Source: VAZQ01 sp963739385
Lineage (GTDB): Bacteria; Pseudomonadota; Alphaproteobacteria; Rhizobiales; Xanthobacteraceae
Reading direction: 5' to 3'
Assembly (NCBI GenBank): GCA_963739385.1
Contig: CAVUAI010000016.1
Location: 1-64,000, forward strand
DNA: 64,000 nucleotides
Below the pieces are notes generated by a model that worked only from the letters and a program-made list of their open reading frames with translations, ran no database searches and was not told the origin of the DNA. Positions 54,877 through 63,259 of this stretch are shown one piece after another. The position numbers were made by a program, and so were the translations under genes. Positions within the stretch are counted from its first letter, which is position 1; each line of letters starts with the position of its first letter.

Positions 54877-55074
54877 GCGGTTCGGGCCTCCCAAATCGCG
54901 CTGGCGGGCGTTTCTGGGGCGGCGTGGCGTTGTAGTCTCGCCTGCTGCTCCGAGGGGAAATCTGCTCCCCTTGGGGTGGTGGCCGGCTGGGGCGTCTGTC
55001 CCGGCGTCTACCGGCCGGCCTTGCTCCGCGCCGGCTTGCGAGCCGGCGCTACCAGGGCTCGTCCGCGCGGCGCC

Positions 55075-55239
55075 TTATTTTGGGGGTGTTTCCTTCCAAA
55101 GTCCGAGCGCTTCGAGAGCAGCGACCATGTCAGCCGCAAGGGTGTTTTGGGTCGGCTGGTCGAGCCAGTTCTCTTCGCGTAAGCCACGGCGCCTCAACAT
55201 GGCCCGAGCGCACTTTTCGATCGCTTGATCTTTGGTCAT
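55075..55239 (-). CDS. small hypothetical protein
   Basis: 54 residues: MTKDQAIEKCARAMLRRRGL REENWLDQPTQNTLAADMVA ALEALGLWKETPPK. It follows GGGAGTAGG. The plan (an IE-CARA helix, W, then a D-V-AL-ALG helix) is a known style of small phage-associated proteins in Rhizobiales. Function unknown. Confidence 0.55.
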   Translation of the reverse strand: MTKDQAIEKCARAMLRRRGLREENWLDQPTQNTLAADMVAALEALGLWKETPPK

Positions 55240-55594
55240 CCTACTCCCTCAATTTCCAGCCGGTCCGCAGCTTTCAAAGGAAGTCTTCGTCCTCGATCAG
55301 CCGCACTGATGCCGCTCACCATGCGCCCAACCGCGTTCACGAGCTGCAGGGGTGATGAAGACATTGATGGAAACGGTCGAGACCGTCGATCGTTTAGGCA
55401 GTTTCAGTAAGCTCAGGCGGAGCGCGGCGAACGCGGTTGCTTGCCTTTAACTCAAAGGTGGTTCATGATTAGCAGATGCAACGTCCCTTACGGGACAAAC
55501 AAAAGGCGCGGCGCCAGCGCATCCTCGATCACAAACGGCGCAGGCGGCAGACGCGAGAGGCGAAAAGCCGACGTTGACGCCGGGGCAAGCCCAT
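55240..55594. other. intergenic region
   Basis: Nothing recognisable. Confidence 0.4.
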
Positions 55595-55723
55595 CTAATC
55601 GGCAGAGAGTTCGGCTAGCTGGGTGAGGAAGGTTGTCAGTGCCGCCTCGACTTGCTGACGCGTCGGATCGCTGATCACGGATAGCAGACCTTCGCGCTTC
55701 AACATCTCTTCAATCTCGACCAC
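55595..55723 (-). CDS. small hypothetical protein
   Basis: 42 residues from GTG 55723 (or ATG 55705): VVEIEEMLKREGLLSVISDP then TRQQVEAALTTFLTQLAELS AD. It overlaps the end of the gene at 55710-55904 in another frame, as in tightly packed phage operons. Alternatively it was the C-terminus of that gene before a shift. Confidence 0.4.
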   Translation of the reverse strand: MVEIEEMLKREGLLSVISDPTRQQVEAALTTFLTQLAELSAD

Positions 55724-55904
55724 CGGCAGACTCTGTCACCACCGACACTGTCCAGCCCCTCTCCTGGCAGAAGTCGCGCACTCGATCGCAGGACCAATCA
55801 CGTATGTATTCAAAGGCATCGGGCGTTACCGAGACCCGGTCGTCGTGCAAGATGATCGCGCAGTTGAAGTCGGGTGTGTAGAGGAAGATGAGCGTCCGTT
55901 TCAT
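55710..55904 (-). CDS. small hypothetical protein
   Basis: 64 residues: MKRTLIFLYTPDFNCAIILH then DDRVSVTPDAFEYIRDWSCD RVRDFCQERGWTVSVV. GGAGGGG lies directly before ATG 55904, and the start overlaps the stop of the upstream frameshifted gene (ATGA). Unrecognised. Confidence 0.55.
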   Translation of the reverse strand: MKRTLIFLYTPDFNCAIILHDDRVSVTPDAFEYIRDWSCDRVRDFCQERGWTVSVVTESAGGRD

Positions 55905-56166
55905 CTCCCCCTCCTGTACTTGCGCAGCTCGATGATCTTTTGATCGAAGCAGCCCGTGGCATAGGCGCTGATGCTTGAGGCATCGCGCCAGCCCAGCACG
56001 ACCCCAATTTGGTCGTTGGAGAGCGCCCGCTCGGCGCGCAACGTTGCACCGCCTCCTGGCGGGCACGCCGGAGCTGGGGCAGCCTCGGCTTGTGCCGTCC
56101 CCGGATCTGCTCCACCGTCACGTCATGCTTGGCTACGACCTCAGCGATGATCTCGATCGCGGTCAT
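55901..56166 (-). pseudogene. DnaA-domain-IV-like helix-turn-helix protein, frameshifted
   Basis: MTAIEIIAEVVAKHDVTVEQ then IRGRHKPRLPQLRRARQEAV resembles the DnaA C-terminal DNA-binding helix-turn-helix found alone in Rhizobiales phages. Near 56045 the frame changes; a second frame continues ERALSNDQIGVVLGWRDASS then ISAYATGCFDQKIIELRKYR. Joined length about 88 residues. Overlaps of ATGA type join it to both neighbours. Confidence 0.55.
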
Positions 56167-56167
56167 T

Positions 56168-56464
56168 TCAGTGCTCGCTTAGATTGACCACCAAGGTCAG
56201 GTTGCGCGAGAGCATGAACCGCAGCCCGGTCCGCTTCTCCAGCTCCCGGATGATCACGCAGGCCTCGTCGAGCTTGCGCCCCAGCAGCGCCTGCGCCTCT
56301 TTCATCCCGATATTGTCGGGGAGCTGGTGGTCGATCATGGCCTTCGGCAGTGGCGCGGTCGGCGAGCCATTGCCGTTGGCGCCATGGCCCGCGCCATTGC
56401 CATTGACCGGCTTGACCAGCGACGGCGCCATCCGCACGCCGTCATCGCCCGGCCGTTTGCTCAA
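56168..56464 (-). CDS. hypothetical protein, head of a phage-like operon
   Basis: 98 residues: MSKRPGDDGVRMAPSLVKPV, a Gly/Asn-rich linker (GNGAGHGANGNGS), then MIDHQLPDNIGMKEAQALLG RKLDEACVIIRELEKRTGLR and LTLVVNLSEH. The second half is a helix-strand domain. The following genes (to 55595) are packed with overlaps on the same strand. Unrecognised. Confidence 0.55.
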   Translation of the reverse strand: MSKRPGDDGVRMAPSLVKPVNGNGAGHGANGNGSPTAPLPKAMIDHQLPDNIGMKEAQALLGRKLDEACVIIRELEKRTGLRFMLSRNLTLVVNLSEH

Positions 56465-56788
56465 TTGGAGGGTGCGGGCTCGCGCTTACCGATCTGCCGT
56501 TCGTCGTCGGCCGGGGACCTGTCGCACGGGAAGGGGGCCGCCATTGCACCCAAACCTCAAGCTCGATGACACCGTCCGTTCAGACTATCGCGCAACCACT
56601 TCATGATCGAGGAGCGCGACGGGAGTTATTACGTGCACGACCTCCGCAGCACCCTTGGAACGATCGTTAACGGCCAGCCGATCGGTGAGTATTTCCGCAG
56701 CGATGACGCGCCACTGCGAGCGGGAGAGAATGAGGTGATTGCGGGTGGCGTGGATTTACGGTTTGTCTTCTCTGTGTTCATAGCTTGA
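56465..56788 (+). pseudogene. FHA-domain fragment, frameshifted
   Basis: The C-terminal piece HFMIEERDGSYYVHDLRSTL then GTIVNGQPIGEYFRSDDAPL RAGENEVIAGG is a clear FHA beta sandwich (phosphothreonine binding: the S/H and NG motifs). The N-terminal part (LPFVVGRGPV, LHPNLKLDD) lies in other frames upstream. At least two shifts; not functional as it stands. Confidence 0.65.
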
Positions 56789-57013
56789 GAAGGCAAAAAA
56801 TCGGCGATATCGGACAGGCGTTGTATCTCTCAGACATGCGACGTGATCGACCCGATCTTCCGATCTTTTAGTGTGTTCCTCCAAGCGCCCCTCTCTGATG
56901 GCCATCAACTGCTTCTTGCAATGCAAGCAATGGGCCTTGCATTCGGGGCTGGCGGCCGCATCGGTCATGATGACGCCGTACTCCGCGACGCAATCGCAAA
57001 CAAATTGCTCCAT
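56756..57013 (-). CDS. hypothetical Cys-rich protein
   Basis: About 85 residues: MEQFVCDCVAEYGVIMTDAA, then ECKAHCLHCKKQLMAIREGR and HVACLR. The CxC and CxxxCxxC groups could bind a metal. The last 20 residues overlap the FHA fragment on the other strand and may be spurious. It follows the gene at 57032-57313 closely, so it may share its operon. Confidence 0.45.
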   Translation of the reverse strand: MEQFVCDCVAEYGVIMTDAAASPECKAHCLHCKKQLMAIREGRLEEHTKRSEDRVDHVACLRDTTPVRYRRFFAFSSYEHREDKP

Positions 57014-57031
57014 GCCACCAGCCCAATACGG

Positions 57032-57313
57032 CTAGTTGTGCTCCTTGCGCGGCAGCGGCGAGCGCGCTTCATGCGGGCTTTGCCGACGCTCGTTGAGGAC
57101 CTGCTCGATGTAGTCGGGCGGCCCTATGACGGTGTCGACAACGTCGTCCTCGACGACGTACGCGAAACAATGCTCGACCCCGCCAAGAGTGATCACCCCC
57201 TCCCCACCGTGAGGATAGTCGCGCAGACACCGTGCGATGTGGCTGCGAACCTCGACTTGCATAGCGGGTTGGCTGAGGTCGACATCGCTGTGGTAGCGCA
57301 GTTGAAGGCGCAT
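57032..57313 (-). CDS. hypothetical protein
   Basis: 93 residues from ATG 57313 (or 57325): MRLQLRYHSDVDLSQPAMQV then EVRSHIARCLRDYPHGGEGV ITLGGVEHCFAYVVEDDVVD TVIGPPDYIEQVL. Alternating strands suggest a small beta sheet with one helix. Unrecognised. Confidence 0.5.
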   Translation of the reverse strand: MRLQLRYHSDVDLSQPAMQVEVRSHIARCLRDYPHGGEGVITLGGVEHCFAYVVEDDVVDTVIGPPDYIEQVLNERRQSPHEARSPLPRKEHN

Positions 57314-57427
57314 CACGTCCTCCACGATCCCGTGAAGCCGCTCCGTATCGCGGACAAGAAGGTACGCCGGTCAGAGGCGATTCGTGAGGTAGGGGAAGAC
57401 GGGCAGGCCGAGTCGGCCTGTTGTTGG

Positions 57428-57492
57428 ATTTCAGAACAATTCAGGTCTTCCCCAAGGACCGGCTGACGCTGCTTTGGCAGGCTCCTGATGCG
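57428..57492 (+). repeat. binding-protein leader repeat, copy 4 (partial)
   Basis: TTTCAGAACAATTCAGGTCT, then CCCAAGGACCGGCTGACGCT and CAGGCTCCTGATGCGTCAGA. The leader ends here without its -10 part or a PF04392-type gene; instead it abuts the truncated TctC fragment, so the breakpoint lies at about 57500. Confidence 0.75.
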
Positions 57493-57684
57493 TCAGACCG
57501 CTAGTTTCGGCGCAACAATACGGGCCACCACATCGACGCCGCCGCCGGCGACAAATGGCACGATGATCCTCAGCGTTTGATTCGGGTACTCTTGGGCTTT
57601 CGCGGGTAGAGCGATGCCGAGATCAAGCGGGAGGACGCTGAGTGCAAGAAGACAAATCCACGGCGTACGGTGAAGACTCATCAT
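57493..57684 (-). pseudogene. TctC/Bug binding protein, N-terminal fragment
   Basis: MMSLHRTPWICLLALSVLPL DLGIALPAKAQEYPNQTLRI is a signal peptide and start of a Bug protein, followed by IVPFVAGGGVDVVARIVAPK LA; then the sequence joins the leader repeat. About 64 of the usual 330 residues are left. Confidence 0.75.
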
Positions 57685-57982
57685 CCTAGTGCTGCCTATT
57701 TGATGGCGATCCAACGAATGATCCGTCGAGGTCATATTGCGTATTACGAATTCCACGATCTTGACCCACCTCATGACTAAAACAAACTTGATTTTTGCAG
57801 CTCGAGACGGTTCCGCGTTCCGACCAGCCATGCTAACGCCATCACATTACTGCATTCTTCAGCCATGACATGGCGAGATACATCGCGCGGATGAAACGAT
57901 TGCCAGGGCTGTAATTGCCGTCAATAAGATGGCAGCTCGACGTTCATCTCCCTCTTGAGATTTGCCAGCAGTTACTCACCAG
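57685..57982. other. intergenic region
   Basis: Nothing recognisable. Confidence 0.4.
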
Positions 57983-58129
57983 TCAACTCTTCAGGCTCGG
58001 AATAAGCCTGATCGCGTTGCGGCTACCAATGTCCTGTAACTCCTCTTGGGAAAACCCGCGCTGGCGCAGATCTGCGATCTGGTCGAGTGGAAAGTAGGGA
58101 TAATCGCTACCCGGCAAGAAACCCACGCC
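57983..58129 (-). pseudogene. amidohydrolase C-terminal fragment
   Basis: GSDYPYFPLDQIADLRQRGF then SQEELQDIGSRNAIRLIPSL KS is the last helix block of Amidohydrolase_2 proteins (GSDYP with the metal-site Asp). Everything upstream is gone. Confidence 0.6.
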
Positions 58130-58584
58130 GGGACGGGTAACGGGAATTGCAAGTTGGGCAATTGTGGAAATTCATTGTCTCGCTCACGGATGTCTTCGCA
58201 TTGTGAAGGCACGCTCAGATCGGCCTTTTGTAGCAAGTCTGGGAAGCCCTGGCTCAAGCGACAAATCCCGATCGTAAGGGCTGCAGCCGACGAGTGGTGC
58301 CACAAGATCAAACTAGAGAGGGTCAAGCAGTGCTGTGCACTGCGAAGCTTGGCATGGATCTTTTCCTTCGTGGCTTCTTGATTTCTTGCTGTGCCTGGGC
58401 TGCCAGGCTGCGGAGGTGATACCCTGGGTGTGATGAAGGATTTCGAACGTATTGAGAATGCACTGTGCCGACCAAAGCGCGCGAGAGGACGCGCCCATTC
58501 GGCTGAACCGGGCGTGAGATCGACGCACCCAGTTGGCGTTCCGCGCGTGCGTGGTTTTCGCACGCTTCTCGGCAAGGATTGATC
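58130..58584. other. intergenic region
   Basis: Several overlapping frames but no family motif. Confidence 0.4.
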
Positions 58585-60096
58585 ATGTTCCTGAAACCGA
58601 CCCTCGCCGATCTGCGTCAGGCAGCGCGGAAGCTCGGCATGAATCCGAGCGACACCTATCTCGCTGCCGTCGAGCAGATTATCACGCCGCTGGCCAACGC
58701 CTATGCCACACTAGATACGACGGCGGATGAACTGCCGGCGGTGAAATATGCGCGTGGTCAAATCCATTGGCCGTCGGCGGAGGAGAACCCGCACGGTGCC
58801 TGGTACGTGCAGACCTCGATCAAGGGCAAGCCGGGGGGCAAACTCGCCGGCCACCGCGTCGCGCTCAAGGACAATGTCTGCCTTGCCGGCGTGCCGATGA
58901 TGGTCGGCGCCCAGCTTCTGGAAGGCTATGCGCCGGAGGTCGATGCGACGGTAGTCGAGCGCATTCTCGATGCTGGCGGCGAGATCGCCGGCAAGGCGGT
59001 GTGCGAATATTACTGCGTGTCCGGCGGCAGTCACACCAGTTCGACCGGTCCGGTGCACAATCCGCGCAAACGCGGCTACACCACCGGCGGGTCGTCGTCC
59101 GGCAGCGCGGCGCTTGTCGCCGCCGGTGAGGTGGATATGGCGATCGGCGGCGACCAAGCTGGTTCGATCCGCATCCCGGCGAGCCATTGCGGCATCGTCG
59201 GATTGAAGCCAACCTTCGGTCTTGTTCCTTACACCGGCATCGGGCTGCTTGAGATCACAATCGATACCTGCGGGCCGATGACCGCGAACGTGTACGACAA
59301 CGCGCTACTGCTGGAGGTTATCGCCGGGCCGGACGGCCTCGACACGCGCCAGCGCGGCGTTGCGGCGGGCCGCTATACCGAGGCGCTGGAGGGCGGCGTC
59401 AAGGGAATGCGCATCGCCGTAGTTAAGGAAGGCTTCGGCCATCCCAATTCCGAACCCGACGTCGATGCACATGTGCGCGATGCTGCGCAGCGCTTTGCAA
59501 AATTGGGTGCGATCGTCGAAGAGGTGTCGGTGCCGACGCACGCCCTGGGCTTTCCAGTATGGGCTGCGATCCGCGGCGACGCGGCCTGCGTCATGCTCTT
59601 GGAGATGAACGGGGCCGGTATTGGACACGAGGGCCTTTACGTTACCAGCCTGCTGGACCACGCGATGGGCTGGCGCAAGCGCGCCGACGAATTCGCCGAT
59701 ACGCTGAAGATTGCCTCGATCTTCAGCAAGTATACACTTGACCGCTATGGCGGTCACTTCTACGCCAAAGCGCAAAACCTGCGTCGGCGCGTACGTGCGG
59801 GTTACGACGCCGTACTTGCGGCGCACGACCTTCTGCTGCTGCCGACGGTGCCGATGAAGGCGACGCCAATTCCCGGAAAGGACGCAACGCCCCAGGAGAT
59901 CACGCGGCGAAGCTGGGAACCGACCCGCAACACCTGCCCGTTCAACGTCACAGGGCATCCGGCGATCAGCCTGCCATGCGGGTTGGAAGATGACCGTCCC
60001 ATCGGGCTTATGCTGGTTGGACGCCATTACGCCGAAGAGACAATCTATCGCGCCGCCACAGCGTTCGAGCGGTCAGGCGACTGGACGACATTCTAA
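58585..60096 (+). CDS. amidase (amidase-signature family)
   Basis: 503 residues. Ser-cisSer-Lys hydrolase that splits an amide to acid and ammonia. Lys in HRVALKDNVCLAGVPMMVG, the Gly/Ser-rich region GYTTGGSSSGSAALVAAGEV with the first Ser, and the nucleophile in MAIGGDQAGSIRIPASHCGI. The C-terminal half (LLLLPTVPMKATPIPGKD, FNVTGHPAISLPCGLEDDRP) is complete. I prefer ATG 58585 to the upstream TTG. It is followed by an ABC importer on the same strand (gap 125 bases), suggesting it acts on the imported nitrogen compound. Similar to the amidases of nitrile/amide catabolism. Confidence 0.92.
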   Translation: MFLKPTLADLRQAARKLGMNPSDTYLAAVEQIITPLANAYATLDTTADELPAVKYARGQIHWPSAEENPHGAWYVQTSIKGKPGGKLAGHRVALKDNVCLAGVPMMVGAQLLEGYAPEVDATVVERILDAGGEIAGKAVCEYYCVSGGSHTSSTGPVHNPRKRGYTTGGSSSGSAALVAAGEVDMAIGGDQAGSIRIPASHCGIVGLKPTFGLVPYTGIGLLEITIDTCGPMTANVYDNALLLEVIAGPDGLDTRQRGVAAGRYTEALEGGVKGMRIAVVKEGFGHPNSEPDVDAHVRDAAQRFAKLGAIVEEVSVPTHALGFPVWAAIRGDAACVMLLEMNGAGIGHEGLYVTSLLDHAMGWRKRADEFADTLKIASIFSKYTLDRYGGHFYAKAQNLRRRVRAGYDAVLAAHDLLLLPTVPMKATPIPGKDATPQEITRRSWEPTRNTCPFNVTGHPAISLPCGLEDDRPIGLMLVGRHYAEETIYRAATAFERSGDWTTF

Positions 60097-60221
60097 CGCG
60101 CGCCCCGGTAACGAGGTTGGAGGCGTCGGGACGTCGCGGAGAGCGTTTGTGGCCTTTTGCTGAAATCGGTGCTTAAATTCCGATTGCCGGTTCTCATCGC
60201 GATCACGAAGTGGGGACTACA

Positions 60222-61223
60222 ATGTTGAATCGCCGCCGCACTCTCCAGACTGGTCTTGCGATGCTGTCTGCGGCCGTTCCGCTGCGTGCCTTTTCGCAGC
60301 CAAAGCCGCGCGTGAAGGTTCGCTACAACGAGGTCGTGCGCTCGATATTGTATGCGCCAGCCTATGTGGCCATTGCCAAGGGCTACTTCGAAGAGCTCGG
60401 CATGGACGTCACGCTTGCGACAGCGCAGGGCGGCGACAAGTCCGTCGCGATCATGCTTTCTAACCAGGCCGATATCGCGCTCATCGGCCCGGAATTGGCG
60501 ATCTATGTTCAGAACAGCGATTTACCCACCAAAATTCCAATCTTCTGCGGCCTCACCGCTACCGACGGCTTTATGCTGGTCGGACGCGAGAAGGTCGACA
60601 AATTTGATTGGAGCATGCTCAAGGGCAAGGAGATCCTGGGCTTCCGGCCAGGCAGCACGCCACTGCTCTATCTGGAGGCGGCGCTGCGCCAGAACGGGCT
60701 CGATCCGCAAAAGGATGTGAGGCTCATGAACAATGTCGGCATCCCGGCCCGCGTGGGGTCCTGGCTGGCGGGTCAGAACCAATACGCTATCTTCATCGAA
60801 CCGGATGCCTCGCAGCTTGAACTCGATGGCAAGGCGCATTTCATGGCATCGATCGGCGAGACCGTGGGCTTTGCCGATTACACCACCTTCATGGCGACCG
60901 ACAAATATATTCGCGAGAACAAGGAGACGCTCCAGAACTGGACCAACGGGATCGCCAAAGGCATGAAGTGGACGACCGAAGCGCCAACCCCCGAGCTAGT
61001 GAAGACGCTCGAGCAGTTCTTCCCGGGCGTAGACCCGAAGGCGATGGCCGCAGCCGCCGAACGCTACCGGCGGCTCAAGATCTGGAAGACCTCGCCGCTG
61101 ATCGAGCAGGCCGCCATGGAAAAGTTCCAGGACATTCTGGTGCAAGGCCATGTGCTCGAGGCGGCGAAGCGCGTTAAGTTTCACGACCTTGTCGTCACCG
61201 AGTTCTTCAACAAGACGAAGTGA
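60222..61223 (+). CDS. ABC transporter substrate-binding protein (NMT1/THI5 or taurine type)
   Basis: 333 residues. MLNRRRTLQTGLAMLSAAVP LRAFSQ is an RR-type signal, then VKVRYNEVVRSILYAPAYVA IAKGYFEELGMDVTLATAQG, the classic start of NMT1-type binding proteins. IALIGPELAIYVQNSD, GKEILGFRPGSTPLLYLEAA and SPLIEQAAMEKFQDILVQGH complete the fold. This clade is unrelated to the PF04392 array. Ligand likely a nitrogen- or sulfur-containing organic compound, not resolvable here. Confidence 0.92.
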   Translation: MLNRRRTLQTGLAMLSAAVPLRAFSQPKPRVKVRYNEVVRSILYAPAYVAIAKGYFEELGMDVTLATAQGGDKSVAIMLSNQADIALIGPELAIYVQNSDLPTKIPIFCGLTATDGFMLVGREKVDKFDWSMLKGKEILGFRPGSTPLLYLEAALRQNGLDPQKDVRLMNNVGIPARVGSWLAGQNQYAIFIEPDASQLELDGKAHFMASIGETVGFADYTTFMATDKYIRENKETLQNWTNGIAKGMKWTTEAPTPELVKTLEQFFPGVDPKAMAAAAERYRRLKIWKTSPLIEQAAMEKFQDILVQGHVLEAAKRVKFHDLVVTEFFNKTK

Positions 61224-61226
61224 TCC

Positions 61227-62030
61227 GTGGCGGCATCGGCAACTGGCACCTCGCCTACGGTCGAGCTGCGCGATGTCAACCTGCGTTATTTCGGTTTCGA
61301 GGGCGAGGTCGAAGCGCTCAAGGGCATTTCGATCTCGATCGCGCCCGGCGAGTTCGTCGCGATCATCGGACAGAGTGGCTGCGGCAAGAGCACGCTGTTG
61401 TCGCTGATCTCTGGCATCCTCATGCCGACCGACGGCGCGGTACTGGTAGACGGCAAACCAGTGACCGGCCCGAGCCGCAAGGTCGGCTACATGTTGCAGC
61501 AGGATTATCTATTCGAGTGGCGGACCATCCTCGAAAATGCGGTGCTGGGCGCTGAAATCCAGAACGCCGACATAGGTAAGGCGCGCGAGCGCGCAATCGG
61601 GCTGCTCACGCGCTATGGGCTCGGTCAATTTTTGCACCACCTGCCGCGACAACTCTCGGGCGGAATGCGCCAGCGTGTTGCGCTTGCGCGCACGCTGTGC
61701 ACGGAGCCCGACATCATCCTGCTCGATGAGCCTTTCGCTGCGCTTGATTTACAGACGCGGCTCGCGCTGGCCGACGAAGTTGCCCTCATCCTGCGCCGTG
61801 AGAAGAAAACCGCGATCCTGGTCACTCATGATATAGGCGAAGCCGTCAGCATGGCGGAGCGGGTGATCGTCTTGTCGCGTCGGCCAGGGCGGGTGAAGTC
61901 GGAACATGCGATCCGCTTTGCGACTTCCGACGGCTCACGCCCGAACCCCTTGGCGGCGCGCAATGCGCCCGAATTCAATGGTTATTTCACCACGCTATGG
62001 CAGGAGCTCGAAGTCCATGTCGAAGGTTGA
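61227..62030 (+). CDS. ABC transporter ATP-binding protein (nitrate/sulfonate/taurine type)
   Basis: 267 residues from GTG 61227, three bases after the binding protein. Walker A in GQSGCGKSTLLSLISG, Q-loop MLQQDYLFEWRTILENAVLG, ABC signature LSGGMRQRVALARTLC, Walker B DIILLDEPFAALDLQTRLAL, and the H-loop in VTHDIGEAVSMAERVIVLSR. Typical of the TauB/SsuB/NrtD family. Its stop lies 14 bases inside the permease gene, so the two are coupled. Confidence 0.94.
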   Translation: MAASATGTSPTVELRDVNLRYFGFEGEVEALKGISISIAPGEFVAIIGQSGCGKSTLLSLISGILMPTDGAVLVDGKPVTGPSRKVGYMLQQDYLFEWRTILENAVLGAEIQNADIGKARERAIGLLTRYGLGQFLHHLPRQLSGGMRQRVALARTLCTEPDIILLDEPFAALDLQTRLALADEVALILRREKKTAILVTHDIGEAVSMAERVIVLSRRPGRVKSEHAIRFATSDGSRPNPLAARNAPEFNGYFTTLWQELEVHVEG

Positions 62031-62847
62031 CTTGCTGGCGGCTGTGTCCCTGAGCCCGCAATATCTTGCCTGGCTTGAGCGCGAGCGGCGCGGACATCGA
62101 GTCGTGCGCGCCACGCAACTTGCGATCCTTGTCGTGTTCCTAGTGCTTTGGGAGGTGTTGCCGAAGGCGCTTATCGTCAACCCCGTGCTGACCAGTTATC
62201 CGTCGGCGCTGTGGCCGACCTTCATCGAACTGCTCAAATCTACCCCGCAGCAGGCGAGCATCCTCGTCCACACCTGGGCGACCGTGCTGGCGACCATACT
62301 CGGTTTCACAGGCGCGATGGTGCTCGGTACGGCGGTCGCCGCTGCTCTCTGGTGGTGGAACGTCCTCTACAAGGTGCTCGATCCCTATCTCGTTGTTGCC
62401 AACGCCATGCCGAAGACGGCGTTCGTGCCGATCTTCTACATCTGGCTCGGCGCCACGATGTCGATCTATGGGATGTCGCTCGCAATTTCCGTGTTCATCA
62501 CGATCCTGATGATCTATTCGGGCTTCCAGGGCATCGACCCGAACAAGATTAAGCTTGCGCAGACCTTTGGCGCTACCAAGGGTCAGATTCTAAGGAAAGT
62601 CGTATTGCCTGGGAGTGTGCCGACGTTAGTGGCGGCGCTTAAAGTGAATGCAGGCCTGTCGCTGGTGGGCGTCGTTGTCGGTGAGTTCCAGTCGGCCAAT
62701 CTAGGCCTTGGCTATCTCATTCAGTACGGCAGCCAGATCTTTAAGATGAACATCGTGATGACCGGAATCACCATTCTGGCCATCGTCTCGTCCGTGATGT
62801 ATCTCGCGATCTCCTGGCTAGAGGCCGCCGTAATGCGGCGCCGCTAG
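62017..62847 (+). CDS. ABC transporter permease (nitrate/sulfonate/taurine type)
   Basis: 276 residues from ATG 62017. About six membrane helices (TQLAILVVFLVLWEVLPKAL, TVLATILGFTGAMVLGTAVA, LAISVFITILMIYSGF, ITILAIVSSVMYLAISWLEA). The cytoplasmic EAA loop is FQGIDPNKIKLAQTFGATKG QILRKVVLPGSVP, the ATPase contact. It completes an importer with the two genes upstream. The operon ends here; the next 280 bases hold only fragments. Confidence 0.94.
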   Translation: MSKVDLLAAVSLSPQYLAWLERERRGHRVVRATQLAILVVFLVLWEVLPKALIVNPVLTSYPSALWPTFIELLKSTPQQASILVHTWATVLATILGFTGAMVLGTAVAAALWWWNVLYKVLDPYLVVANAMPKTAFVPIFYIWLGATMSIYGMSLAISVFITILMIYSGFQGIDPNKIKLAQTFGATKGQILRKVVLPGSVPTLVAALKVNAGLSLVGVVVGEFQSANLGLGYLIQYGSQIFKMNIVMTGITILAIVSSVMYLAISWLEAAVMRRR

Positions 62848-62879
62848 ACACCATGCGCGTGCGAAGCCGCTACACTTTG

Positions 62880-62940
62880 GCGGCTGTGCGGTTGATCATA
62901 AGCTCGTACTTGGTCGGCTGCTGGGACAACCAGACCACCT
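62880..62940 (-). pseudogene. binding-protein tail fragment
   Basis: On the minus strand VWLSQQPTKYELMINRTAAK V recalls the QQPTKYELVINLKTAKAL stretch of the array genes, then degenerates. Probably another relic of a PF04392-type gene. Confidence 0.5.
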
Positions 62941-63127
62941 CGCCACCTGCGTATCCATGGTGATGGATTGGAGCGCCCGTCAAGGCCTTCGCTGAGCGGG
63001 CTGTGTCTGCAAGGGTTTACAGCGCCTCTTTTTTGACGGAGCATGGACTTTCTTGATTTCATGAGCCGCCCTCATAAGTCTTTGCCAATTCTGCTGCGGT
63101 TCTTCATGGCTGGAGCGCACTCGTTAC

Positions 63128-63236
63128 ATGGCGAAGCGGCGAAAGTACGAGCCACGAATTGTCGGGGACCAAGTGGTTGAATGCCAGCCGATCTCGAGCG
63201 ATTGCACAAGGAGCTGCGCGAGTTCGAATGAGCAAT
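63128..63236 (+). pseudogene. MAKRRKYE-family small protein, frameshifted
   Basis: MAKRRKYEPRIVGDQVVE in one frame, then from 63181 MPADLERLHKELREFE in the next (stop 63229-63231). Joined it parallels the intact 47-residue gene at 2696-2839 (MAKKRKYESRLFEGRVMTPA DLERLHKEMLPFE). Confidence 0.6.
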
Positions 63237-63259
63237 GACATTTGCTGTGGTAATTGCTT

